9,634 nucleotides of DNA from contig CAJXJM010000061.1 of the NCBI GenBank assembly GCA_913054205.1, positions 1 through 9,634 of the forward strand, in the 5' to 3' direction. The notes under the pieces were generated by a model. The model saw nothing but the letters and a program-made list of their open reading frames with translations, made no database searches and was not told where the DNA came from. Origin of the DNA: an uncultured Rhodospirillaceae bacterium. Its GTDB lineage: Bacteria; Pseudomonadota; Alphaproteobacteria; Rhodospirillales; UBA2165. The stretch's first letter is position 1. Each line of letters opens with the position of its first letter. Of this stretch, positions 1 through 5,849 are shown one piece after another. Position numbers and translations under genes: made by a program.

Positions 1-1
1 T

Positions 2-280
2 ATCTTCTTGGAAGTTGCGGACCGTTATCGGGCTCTAACCGGTACTTTCAACAAAAAAGGCTATGCAAAAGATATGGCTTGGTTGAAGAAAAACATCACG
101 GTTAATGATCTTGGACCAGGACCTCGTTTGAACTGGGCGAAAAAACTCGCTCATTGGCCACAAATTCATGCCAATACTTTGGAAAAAGAAGGCATGCCGG
201 CTATCAAAATCTTGAACGCAACTTTGGCTGCGGCTGAGAAAGTTGGTTATAAATGGCCTGTACGCTACGTAGTTAAATAA
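2..280 (+). CDS. dctP: TRAP transporter substrate-binding protein DctP, C-terminal end (partial)
   Basis: This is the last ~92 residues of a periplasmic solute-binding protein of a TRAP transporter; the gene begins before the window, and codons are in frame from base 2 with TAA at 278-280. What is visible is the typical C-terminal part of the DctP family: a segment with W and K residues (KKLAHWPQIHANTLEKEG), then a GMPAIKILNATLAAAEKVG stretch resembling the family's 'G-x-P-x-x-x-vL' helix, and a final PVRYV where many members have an arginine-containing tail. The assignment rests mostly on context, because dctQ and dctM follow on the same strand in the usual P-Q-M order. The protein would capture the substrate in the periplasm and hand it to the DctQM membrane complex. 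The ligand-binding residues are upstream of the window, so the substrate cannot be inferred from this piece. A strong hairpin separates it from dctQ. Confidence 0.82.
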   Translation: MFLEVADRYRALTGTFNKKGYAKDMAWLKKNITVNDLGPGPRLNWAKKLAHWPQIHANTLEKEGMPAIKILNATLAAAEKVGYKWPVRYVVK

Positions 281-313
281 ATCTTTCGTCATTTAACACG
301 TCAAATTGATTTT

Positions 314-355
314 ATTACCGGCTGAAAACAGGTTTTGCTTTCAGCCGGTAATTTT
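314..355 (+). terminator. Intercistronic hairpin after dctP (attenuator or mRNA-stabilising)
   Basis: A perfect 14-bp inverted repeat (arms 314-327 and 339-352, core TTACCGGCTGAAA) encloses an 11-nt loop and is followed by a short T run (352-355). It lies 33 bp after the dctP stop and 42 bp before dctQ. The T tract is only four bases, so it may terminate partially or protect the dctP 3' end. Either would give more binding protein than permease, as is common for transport operons. The structure is seen directly; its role is inferred. Confidence 0.7.
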
Positions 356-397
356 ATCTACGTTTAGCTTTAATAATGAATTCTAGAGGGAAAACTG

Positions 398-922
398 ATG
401 TCGCTCATTACATTCAGCGATAAATTATCAAAATTTTTTATGGTCGTCGCCGCTGCTTGGGCGTTTGGCCTTTCATTTTTGGTGATGGCCGCCATCATCG
501 GGCGCGGTGTATTTGACACCCCCATTCACGGCACAGCCGAGATGGTCGCTGCTTCCATCGTTATTATTGTGTTTCTGCAAGCTGGCTATGCTATCCGCAG
601 CCGCTCCATGCTCAAAGCAGACTTTTTGGTCGTTAAGTTTCCTGAATCCGTTCAACGAGTTTTATTAGCCTTCGGTTATCTCCTTGGTGCTTGTTTTTTC
701 TTGATGATTATCACGGGTGGTTGGGAAGAAAGCATTCTCTCTTACGTCGAAAACGAATTTGAAGGTGAGGGTGCGCTCCGTGTTCCATCTTGGCCGGCCC
801 GTTGGACAGTGCTGCTTGGTAGTGTGCTCGCCATGGTGAATTATCTGGTCATGGCTTACATCGATGTTTTCCGGCCCGACCTTCTGGATTCAGAAGTCGA
901 TCAAAACACCGTTCAACATTAA
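398..922 (+). CDS. dctQ: TRAP transporter small permease subunit DctQ
   Basis: Small membrane subunit of a TRAP transporter, 174 aa, the normal size for the family. It associates with DctM in the inner membrane and helps couple the periplasmic binding protein to the sodium- or proton-driven translocator. Four hydrophobic segments are visible at about residues 13-36, 46-66, 88-108 and 134-155, as expected for DctQ. The family-like stretch GRGVFDTPIHGTAEM (35-49) lies between helices 1 and 2, and a polar loop with VPSWPARW (129-136) precedes the last helix. The ATG at 398 is preceded by GAGGG (386-390) at a 7-nt spacing, which supports this start. The stop is 30 nt before the dctM start, so the two are surely co-transcribed. 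The substrate cannot be read from this subunit. Confidence 0.93.
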   Translation: MSLITFSDKLSKFFMVVAAAWAFGLSFLVMAAIIGRGVFDTPIHGTAEMVAASIVIIVFLQAGYAIRSRSMLKADFLVVKFPESVQRVLLAFGYLLGACFFLMIITGGWEESILSYVENEFEGEGALRVPSWPARWTVLLGSVLAMVNYLVMAYIDVFRPDLLDSEVDQNTVQH

Positions 923-952
923 CGCAATCAGCAATAAGTGAGGAAATAAATC

Positions 953-2305
953 GTGTTTGAAGCTAATACTGCCATCTTGCTGGTTGTTTGCCTAATTGGC
1001 CTTGTCGTCTTTGGTGTCCATATTGCGATCGCCTTGGGGATGACCTCCGCGCTCGGTATCTGGCTGGTAACGGGTAGGGATATGAATGCCTTTCATACCG
1101 TGCAGACAATGTTGGCCGGGACAGCTTACGAAGCCATTCGAGCCTATGTTTTTGCCGTCATCCCGTTGTTTATGTTGATGGGAGAATTTATCGGCAAATC
1201 CGGAACGGTTACGGATGTCTATAGAGGCATTAACCGTCTCCTAAAACGCATTCCAGGTCGTCTTGCCATCGCAACAGTGTTGGGCAATGCCCTGTTCTCT
1301 TTTGTGACCGGCGTTAGTATCGCATCTGCTGCGGCGTTCTCCCGTATCGCTTATCCGGAAATGAAGCGGTTTAACTACCATAAAGGTTTTGCCCTCGGCG
1401 CAATCGCTGGTTCAAGCTGTCTTGGCATGCTCATTCCGCCGAGTGTGTTGATGATTGTTTGGGGTATTTTGACCCAGCAATCTATTGGCCAAATTTTCGC
1501 GGCGGGCGTGATACCGGGCCTGATGTTGGCATCGATGTTCATTATTTATGTTTTCATCAGAGCCATCATGAATCCTAGCCTCGTTGGCGGCGGCGAGAAT
1601 GCGCCGGAGGTCGAGGAAATAGAAGAAGTTTCGATGGTTCAGTTTCTTATCAGCCTTGCCGGTATATCTTTGGTGGTCGTGGCTGTGTTGGGCGGTATCT
1701 GGTTTGGCTTCTTCACACCGACAGAGGGTGCCGGTGCCGGTGCTCTTATTGGTTTGCTGCTGGGTATCATCAAGGGTATGCGGATCAAGGACATTATCGA
1801 ATCGATTTTGTTGGTGGGCAAAACTTCGGCTCCGATCCTGTTACTTCTGATCACCGCAGCCCTTTATTCCCGCACTCTGGCGATGACCGGCATGGCCAAT
1901 GCCATCGAAGGGCTATTCCTCGATTCGGGCATGGCACCCTGGATGATCCTTACGGTTATGGTGGGGATTTGGTTCGCTCTCGGTATGATCATCGATTCGA
2001 TTTCGATCATGCTGTTGACGGCGGCCATCTTTGCGCCGATTGCCGTGAAACTGGGTTACGATCCAATAGCCTTCGCCATCATCGGTATCATCGCCATTGA
2101 AGCAGGCCTCTATACACCGCCGTTTGGATTATTGGTCTATACCGTGAAGTCGGCGATCCAGGAATTTGATCCCGATATTAACGTGATGACAATCTTTAAA
2201 TCCTCAACACCATATTGGATGATCATGCTGCTCGCCATGGTGATGATTGTCAATTTCCCGGAAATCGCAACCTGGCTGCCGAATAAGCTATTTGCGACCG
2301 GCTAG
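953..2305 (+). CDS. dctM: TRAP transporter large permease subunit DctM
   Basis: The translocating subunit of the TRAP system, 450 aa, somewhat longer than the usual ~425-430 aa. The protein is almost wholly hydrophobic with about a dozen membrane segments. Family signatures are visible in order: AGSSCLGMLIPPSVLMIVWG at 152-171, FTPTEGAGAGA at 254-264 and GLYTPPFGLLVYTVKS at 385-400, matching the two pseudo-symmetric halves of the DctM fold. A charged insert (GGGENAPEVEEIEEV, 212-226) lies in the central cytoplasmic loop and explains part of the extra length. The start is GTG at 953, preceded by GTGAGGA (938-944) at a good spacing; no better ATG is close. The gene ends the operon at a strong terminator. 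In this neighbourhood the imported substrate could be an aromatic or dicarboxylic acid feeding the ring-cleavage genes, but that is inference from proximity only. Confidence 0.96.
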   Translation: MFEANTAILLVVCLIGLVVFGVHIAIALGMTSALGIWLVTGRDMNAFHTVQTMLAGTAYEAIRAYVFAVIPLFMLMGEFIGKSGTVTDVYRGINRLLKRIPGRLAIATVLGNALFSFVTGVSIASAAAFSRIAYPEMKRFNYHKGFALGAIAGSSCLGMLIPPSVLMIVWGILTQQSIGQIFAAGVIPGLMLASMFIIYVFIRAIMNPSLVGGGENAPEVEEIEEVSMVQFLISLAGISLVVVAVLGGIWFGFFTPTEGAGAGALIGLLLGIIKGMRIKDIIESILLVGKTSAPILLLLITAALYSRTLAMTGMANAIEGLFLDSGMAPWMILTVMVGIWFALGMIIDSISIMLLTAAIFAPIAVKLGYDPIAFAIIGIIAIEAGLYTPPFGLLVYTVKSAIQEFDPDINVMTIFKSSTPYWMIMLLAMVMIVNFPEIATWLPNKLFATG

Positions 2306-2330
2306 GTTAAGCAGATCAAAAACAAAAAGG

Positions 2331-2360
2331 AAGCCCGGTTGTTTTAACAGCCGGGCTTTT
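2331..2360. terminator. Bidirectional rho-independent terminator between dctM and the small exported-protein gene
   Basis: The arms AAGCCCGG (2331-2338) and CCGGGCTT (2351-2358) pair perfectly. The stem extends inward through one G-T pair and three further pairs to a 4-nt loop. On the plus strand it ends in TTTT (2357-2360). On the minus strand it is followed by a T-rich stretch complementary to 2318-2328. It therefore serves both dctM and the convergent gene ending at 2391. Confidence 0.88.
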
Positions 2361-2390
2361 GAGTTTAACAGGGAGGTACTTGGGAATTGT

Positions 2391-2780
2391 TTAAATCTTC
2401 TGGCCTTTGAGTTTGATCGGCGCGCCGGCCCAGTTTTCGCCGGCACTCAACAAGAAGCTCTTGCCGTTCGGCATCGTTAAGATCAGTGTCCAGGTGTCGC
2501 CGTCTTTGGAACTGAACAATTCGATGATGCCGCCGTTTTTGGCGAGACCCATGCCGACGGGTTCTTCAGCATGGCTTTCACTCAGCTCTTTGGCGATTTC
2601 AGTTCTATCAACTCCGGCCCCGCCTGCACTTTGCGCCAGCGCTGCATTACCGATGGAGAGTGCGCTAAAGAGGAAACCTGCCAGTAACAGAATGGCCATG
2701 CCTAACCTCAAGCAGCGTCGCATGACCGCTGTAGTTTTAAGGGCGAACGTATTTAGCGAGTTTAATGTATGTGTGGTCAT
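2391..2780 (-). CDS. Small exported protein of unknown function
   Basis: A 129-aa protein with a clear export signal: basic residues around 21-26 (RRCLRLG), a hydrophobic core at about 28-45 (MAILLLAGFLFSALSIG) and an ALA cleavage site after residue 49, so the mature protein is about 80 aa. The mature part starts flexible and acidic, then has a compact segment at about 83-129 rich in beta-type residues (IIELFSSKDGDTWTLILTMPNGKSFLLSAGENW). This resembles small periplasmic hypothetical proteins of alphaproteobacteria that carry a similar DG-x-TW...PxG pattern; I cannot name a family. The ATG at 2780 is preceded by AGGAGAG at a good distance, so this start is preferred over the internal Met20, although the n-region is long for a Sec signal. 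Its promoter overlaps a site shared with the tetR gene upstream, suggesting control by that regulator. No cysteine follows the signal, so it is not a lipoprotein. Confidence 0.8.
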   Translation of the reverse strand: MTTHTLNSLNTFALKTTAVMRRCLRLGMAILLLAGFLFSALSIGNAALAQSAGGAGVDRTEIAKELSESHAEEPVGMGLAKNGGIIELFSSKDGDTWTLILTMPNGKSFLLSAGENWAGAPIKLKGQKI

Positions 2781-2814
2781 TGCTTCTCTCCTTTCATTTC
2801 AATGGTGTACAACT

Positions 2815-2846
2815 GATATAGTTTATTGGAACGATCATTCAAGTAT
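2815..2846 (-). promoter_or_regulatory. Promoter of the exported-protein gene with overlapping TetR-type operator (site 1)
   Basis: On the minus strand a TTGAAT -35 (2837-2842) and a TATATC -10 (2815-2820) are 16 bp apart, and the gene's AGGAG site and ATG follow within about 35 bp. The 22 bases 2825-2846 cover the -35 and most of the spacer and match 3535-3556 at 20 of 22 positions. The core GAACGATCATTC is a near-perfect palindrome around GATC (10 of 12 bases symmetric), as expected for a TetR dimer. Binding here would block RNA polymerase. Confidence 0.72.
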
Positions 2847-2856
2847 TTGGCGCCAA
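2847..2856. repeat. 10-bp perfect palindrome adjoining operator site 1
   Basis: TTGGCGCCAA is a perfect palindrome directly abutting the upstream edge of site 1, in the gap between the tetR stop and the promoter it faces. It may be an accessory protein site or chance; no second copy was noticed. Confidence 0.35.
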
Positions 2857-2910
2857 TTTGAGCATCAACTAAAAGTGAGAGCGCATAAGCTACTGGTTTT
2901 GTTGGAAAAA

Positions 2911-3492
2911 TTAGTCTAAAGAGGCGAGGGATATTTTAACAATATCGTCTAAAGTCTCGCGATCTTCAAAGACCATGCACATCACACGGAGGCCATTGAG
3001 GCTGTTGGTGAGGAATCGGGCGAGAGCTCTAACATCTTTGGCATCATCAATTTCGCCCTTGGCCCGGGCTTCTGTCAATGCGTCGAAAAAACACTCTTCG
3101 ACCCGTTTGAGACCTTGAGAGACTTTGGCATTTACCTCCGCATCATTCGGGCAGAGCTCAACAGCTGTGTTGTACATCATGCAGCCTTTGCGATCACCAT
3201 CTTCACACGCGCAGTCGGCTGTTGCCTCGAATATTTCCCGGATCGAGCTGATCTTGGAACCGGGACGATCAAGCGGCGCCATCATATGCAGAATTTCGGT
3301 TTTGTAGAAATGGTCGAGCGCATCGAGATGAAGTTTTTTCTTATCTCCGAACGTCGCATAGATGCTGCCTCGATTGATGCCCATGGCGTCGACGAGTTCT
3401 TGCATTGAGGCACATTCATAGCCCTTAGCCCAAAACACATGCATGGCCTTTTCAAGAACCAATTCGCGGTCAAATTCCTTGGGACGCGCCAT
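2911..3492 (-). CDS. TetR/AcrR-family transcriptional regulator, cysteine-rich
   Basis: A DNA-binding repressor of the TetR family, 193 aa, normal length. The N-terminal helix-turn-helix spans about residues 10-56, with the recognition helix in the typical sequence MGINRGSIYATFGDKKKL (37-54). The C-terminal ligand domain contains GCMMYNTAVEL (103-113), a pattern common in one TetR subgroup. Seven cysteines are present (27, 94, 96, 104, 114, 134, 172); Cys104 and Cys114 have the same 10-residue spacing and context as Cys106 and Cys116 of the electrophile sensor NemR, as I recall that protein, so a redox or electrophile signal is possible. The start is set by AGGAG at 5 nt before the ATG at 3492; an in-frame GTG at 3498 overlaps that ribosome site and is rejected. 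The gene lies upstream of and parallel to the exported-protein gene, and both are preceded by a shared operator, so it probably represses itself and that gene. Confidence 0.9.
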   Translation of the reverse strand: MARPKEFDRELVLEKAMHVFWAKGYECASMQELVDAMGINRGSIYATFGDKKKLHLDALDHFYKTEILHMMAPLDRPGSKISSIREIFEATADCACEDGDRKGCMMYNTAVELCPNDAEVNAKVSQGLKRVEECFFDALTEARAKGEIDDAKDVRALARFLTNSLNGLRVMCMVFEDRETLDDIVKISLASLD

Positions 3493-3534
3493 AAACACTC
3501 CTTACGTTCCTTGAAGCACGCCTAAGATGCGCAT

Positions 3535-3556
3535 ATTGGAATGATAATTCAAGTAT
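3535..3556 (-). promoter_or_regulatory. TetR-type operator site 2 in the tetR promoter region
   Basis: These 22 bases match the site at 2825-2846 at 20 of 22 positions and in the same orientation, 43 bp upstream of the tetR ATG. On the minus strand TTGAAT again appears and may be the -35; the -10 is less clear. The inner core GAATGATAATTC is symmetric at 10 of 12 bases. The location supports autoregulation. The plus-strand gene starting at 3679 could also be affected. Confidence 0.72.
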
Positions 3557-3580
3557 CTTCCTTAATTTAAACACGACAAA

Positions 3581-3599
3581 ATTTTGTGAGTCGCAAAAT
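3581..3599. promoter_or_regulatory. 19-bp near-palindrome upstream of the HbpS-like gene
   Basis: ATTTTGTGAGTCGCAAAAT pairs with itself at 8 of 9 positions around a central G. It lies 80 bp before the chosen start of the HbpS-like gene and 25 bp beyond TetR site 2, in the divergent tetR/hbpS-like gap. It differs from both other operator types in this window, so it may bind a different regulator. A short RNA hairpin is the alternative. Confidence 0.5.
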
Positions 3600-3678
3600 A
3601 GTCCCGTAAATGGCTGGCTTTAGAAGAAGTCGCCCCCTAAACTCCGTTCTCAATTTATTATGCATTTTGAGAAAATTA

Positions 3679-4104
3679 ATGACAAAAATTACGCTCGACC
3701 AAGCCGATGCAATTATCGACGGCGTTTTTGCAAAAGCTCAAGACAACGGCCTTAAACCGATGTCTGTCGTCGTTTTGGATGATGGCGGCATTGTTGTGTC
3801 ATATAAAAGACAGGATGGCAGTCCAATTTTGCGGCTCGAAACAGTGGTTGGAAAAGCCTTCGGTGCACTTGGCATGGGGATGAATTCCCGAAAATTAGAG
3901 GGCCTTTATGAGCGCTTGCCGCATTTTGGCGAAAGTCTGATGGCGATGTCCGGGGGCAAGTTTGTGCCTGTCGCTGGCGGCATGCTGATTAGAAATGCCG
4001 ATGGTGAATTGTTGGGTGCGGCAGGGGTCAGCGGCGACACCGCCGACAATGATGAACTCACCTGCATCGCCGGGATCGAAACTGCTGGATTGGTGGCTGA
4101 ATAG
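3679..4104 (+). CDS. GlcG/HbpS-family (DUF336) protein
   Basis: A 141-aa single-domain protein of the GlcG/HbpS family. Members bind haem or corrinoid-like ligands in some cases, but most have no proven role. The family pattern is clear: ITLDQADAIIDGVFAKA at the start (4-20), the strand MSVVVLDDGGIVVSYKRQDG (28-47), the loop GGKFVPVAGGMLIRNADGELLGAAGVSG (92-119) and a final DNDELTCIAGIETAG (123-137). Small members of this family often sit in catabolic clusters. The reading frame is open back to an ATG at 3610, but that start has no ribosome site and would add 23 poorly structured residues. The ATG at 3679 gives the usual family length and N-terminus, with only a weak GAGAAAA before it. It is followed by a permease gene 56 nt later, likely the same transcript. 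Confidence 0.85.
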   Translation: MTKITLDQADAIIDGVFAKAQDNGLKPMSVVVLDDGGIVVSYKRQDGSPILRLETVVGKAFGALGMGMNSRKLEGLYERLPHFGESLMAMSGGKFVPVAGGMLIRNADGELLGAAGVSGDTADNDELTCIAGIETAGLVAE

Positions 4105-4131
4105 AAAAAGGTACCGTAGAAAAAGGTACCG
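4102..4131 (+). repeat. Perfect 15-bp tandem duplication containing the HbpS-like stop codon
   Basis: TAGAAAAAGGTACCG occurs twice in direct succession (4102-4116 and 4117-4131). The first copy supplies the stop codon of the upstream gene. The unit includes the palindrome GGTACC. It fills the space where a ribosome site for the next gene might be expected. Confidence 0.9.
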
Positions 4132-4137
4132 GGCACC
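4125..4137. repeat. REP-like imperfect palindrome
   Basis: GGTACCGGGCACC is a 13-nt palindrome around a central G with one mismatched pair. It is preceded by an A run and lies at the end of the tandem duplication. Short palindromes of the GGTGCC/GGTACC kind next to A or T runs occur as dispersed extragenic repeats in some proteobacteria. Whether this is one can only be told from copy number in the genome. Confidence 0.4.
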
Positions 4138-4160
4138 ATGGAAATTAGTCAATAAAATCA

Positions 4161-4937
4161 ATGGACCAACTTCCCTTTATTACCGATCCTCTGTTCTACT
4201 TGGTAGCCATCCCGGCTGTCATTTCGATCGGTATTGCCAAAGCGGGGATTGGCGGCACCGGTGGTCTCGCAACGCCTTTGATGGCGCTGGTTGTGACCGT
4301 GCCGCAAGCCGCCGCTGTGCTGCTGCCGATTATTTGTATTGCCGATATTTTTGCGATTTGGGCGTTTCGCAAAACCTGGCATAAAAAGAATTTGATGATC
4401 ATGATCCCGGGAGCGACGGTTGGTGTAATTGTCGGCACGCTCAGCTTTAGGTATCTCGATCCGGCAGCTGTCAAACTGATCATTGGCGTGATCGCCGTTG
4501 CGTTCGCGCTATCAAGATTTTTAGATTATGTCCGCAAAAAAGATCCTGGTGAACCAACTCAGCCAGCCGTCGTTAAGGGTGGGTTTTGGTCGGCCATGTG
4601 TGGCTTCACTAGTTTTGTTGCCCATTCCGGTGCGCCGCCGTTGAACGTTTACCTGATCCCCCAGCGCCTCGATAAATCGACCTATATGGGGACGCTGGCA
4701 ATATTTTACATGTATGTAAATTATGCCAAAATCGGACCCTATTGGTGGCTTGACCAGTTTCACATCACCAATCTTTCGACATCTCTGGCGTTGTTGCCTG
4801 TCGTGCCGATCGGTATTTTCTTAGGTCTCTGGATTCACCGAAATGTTGATGACATGTTGTTCTATCGGCTGATTATCACGTTACTGTTCATCACCGGTGT
4901 GAAGCTTTGTTATGACGGCGTAACCAGCCTTATTTAG
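4161..4937 (+). CDS. TauE/SafE-family membrane permease (putative anion or sulfite exporter)
   Basis: An integral inner-membrane protein of 258 aa, the usual length for the TauE/SafE family, with about eight hydrophobic segments in two halves. Each half has its family loop: GIAKAGIGGTGGLATPLMAL (24-43) in the first and CGFTSFVAHSGAPPLNVYLIPQRLDKSTYMGT (147-178) in the second. Some characterised members export sulfite or sulfoacetate, and others have been linked to small organic anions, so the substrate here is open. The ATG at 4161 is the only reasonable start, because an in-frame stop lies at 4146-4148. No clear ribosome site is visible before it; the tandem duplication and palindrome occupy that stretch, so translation may be weak or depend on coupling. 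The gene ends one base before the stop codon of the convergent dioxygenase gene, with no terminator between them. Confidence 0.9.
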   Translation: MDQLPFITDPLFYLVAIPAVISIGIAKAGIGGTGGLATPLMALVVTVPQAAAVLLPIICIADIFAIWAFRKTWHKKNLMIMIPGATVGVIVGTLSFRYLDPAAVKLIIGVIAVAFALSRFLDYVRKKDPGEPTQPAVVKGGFWSAMCGFTSFVAHSGAPPLNVYLIPQRLDKSTYMGTLAIFYMYVNYAKIGPYWWLDQFHITNLSTSLALLPVVPIGIFLGLWIHRNVDDMLFYRLIITLLFITGVKLCYDGVTSLI

Positions 4938-4938
4938 G

Positions 4939-5778
4939 TTAAGCAGCAACCAATGACAAATTCGCATTGCCACTGCCGGAGCTTTGTCCGTAGGGGCCGT
5001 ACATCGCGCCGGCCAATTTATTGACATCATTTTCAAGCGCCTTTGCGGCACCTAAGAACACACCCAATCCACGGCCCCCCATTTCGCATTTTGCATCGCG
5101 CGCATAGCCCGGTAGATAATCGAGAGCGCCATCGACATCTGCGGCTTTGACCATATCGATAAATTTGTGATCCATCGCCATATGTTCCTCGAGAGGCCAT
5201 TTTTCCGGACCGCGAATGATCAAATGGGTGAGCGCATTGCTGACGACAACGACAACACGTTTGTTCATTCTTTTGGCGGTGTCATCGATCAGCGCGCCGA
5301 CTTTAATGTTCTCATCCAAATCTGAGGCATAACAGGTTGGCGTCAAGACAACCGGGATTGTGGCATCTGGATCAATATATTGCAGGGGTATCGTCGAGCC
5401 ATAATCCCAATGAAAATGCGGCGAGTCTGTCGAATAGCCGGGCAAATCTGCGCCAAGCCAATCTTTCACCATAGCCTCAGCAAAGGCACGGTCACCGGGG
5501 CGATTGTAAGGTAATCCCGGGATTAAATGCGGTGCTTCTTCGGCAATACAAACGCCTTCATGATGATCGTGGGAAGTGGCAAACCAATCAAATGAGGTAA
5601 TCCAATGGGTCGTGTTGACGACAAATAGATCAGGATTCAAATCACGAAGGATCGTGCCCATTTCTTTGAGCCCATCGATTAAACCTAGCGTAAAGTCCCA
5701 GGCTTTATCTTCATATGCCATCCTCGGCGTATGTGATGCAATGACTGCGGCAATGACACCTGATCGTTGATCGCTCAT
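4939..5778 (-). CDS. LigB-type (class III) extradiol ring-cleavage dioxygenase
   Basis: A 279-aa non-haem Fe(II) dioxygenase of the class III extradiol (LigB) superfamily, which opens the ring of catechol- or aminophenol-type compounds next to the hydroxyl group. Probable iron ligands are His16 (ASHTPRM), His58 (NTTHW) and Glu232 (KCEMGG), with His185 (SNALTHL) as the likely acid-base residue; these assignments are by comparison with recalled LigB and AmnB sequences. The segment THWITSFDWFATSHDHHEGV and the tail YGQSSGSGNANLSL resemble the class III homoprotocatechuate 2,3-dioxygenase (HpaD) and the 2-aminophenol 1,6-dioxygenase catalytic subunit. Substrate therefore stays undecided, and no small LigA-like partner is visible. 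The ATG at 5778 is preceded by AGGAGAGGG. Its promoter holds a copy of the 17-bp site found before the dehydrogenase gene, tying it to the meta-cleavage genes on the other strand. Confidence 0.88.
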   Translation of the reverse strand: MSDQRSGVIAAVIASHTPRMAYEDKAWDFTLGLIDGLKEMGTILRDLNPDLFVVNTTHWITSFDWFATSHDHHEGVCIAEEAPHLIPGLPYNRPGDRAFAEAMVKDWLGADLPGYSTDSPHFHWDYGSTIPLQYIDPDATIPVVLTPTCYASDLDENIKVGALIDDTAKRMNKRVVVVVSNALTHLIIRGPEKWPLEEHMAMDHKFIDMVKAADVDGALDYLPGYARDAKCEMGGRGLGVFLGAAKALENDVNKLAGAMYGPYGQSSGSGNANLSLVAA

Positions 5779-5805
5779 ATTCCCTCTCCTGAAAGACTGA
5801 TACTC

Positions 5806-5848
5806 AAAAATGTCGATATTTTCTAAAATACCCTAGATAGTGGGTCAA
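5806..5848 (-). promoter_or_regulatory. Dioxygenase promoter with GntR-type operator
   Basis: On the minus strand TTGACC (5843-5848) and TAGAAA (5820-5825) form a -35/-10 pair with a 17-bp spacer. The 17 bases 5806-5822 are the exact reverse complement of 6665-6681. They overlap the end of the -10 and the expected transcript start near 5813. The 16-bp core AAAATGTCGATATTTT is a palindrome with a single mismatched pair centred on TCGA. A bound regulator would prevent initiation, consistent with repression by the neighbouring GntR protein. Confidence 0.75.
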
Positions 5849-5849
5849 C

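Noticed and set aside
2407..2919. 170-aa plus-strand open frame opposite the exported-protein gene
   Set aside because: It is antisense to a gene with signal peptide, ribosome site and promoter; its translation shows no recognisable domain.
3493..3498. GTG start of the TetR gene at 3498
   Set aside because: The GTG overlaps the AGGAG that serves the ATG at 3492, so it cannot be the real start.
3610..3678. Longer N-terminus for the HbpS-like protein starting at ATG 3610
   Set aside because: There is no ribosome site, and the added 23 residues lie outside the family's usual N-terminus. The start at 3679 gives the normal length.
3995..4384. 129-aa open frame bridging the HbpS-like and TauE genes
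   Set aside because: It overlaps both well-supported genes in another frame and shows no domain.
4939..5778. Assigning the dioxygenase as HpaD (homoprotocatechuate 2,3-dioxygenase)
   Set aside because: The dehydrogenase in the same regulon is of the XylG/AmnC type, not HpaE, so the homoprotocatechuate pathway is not supported.
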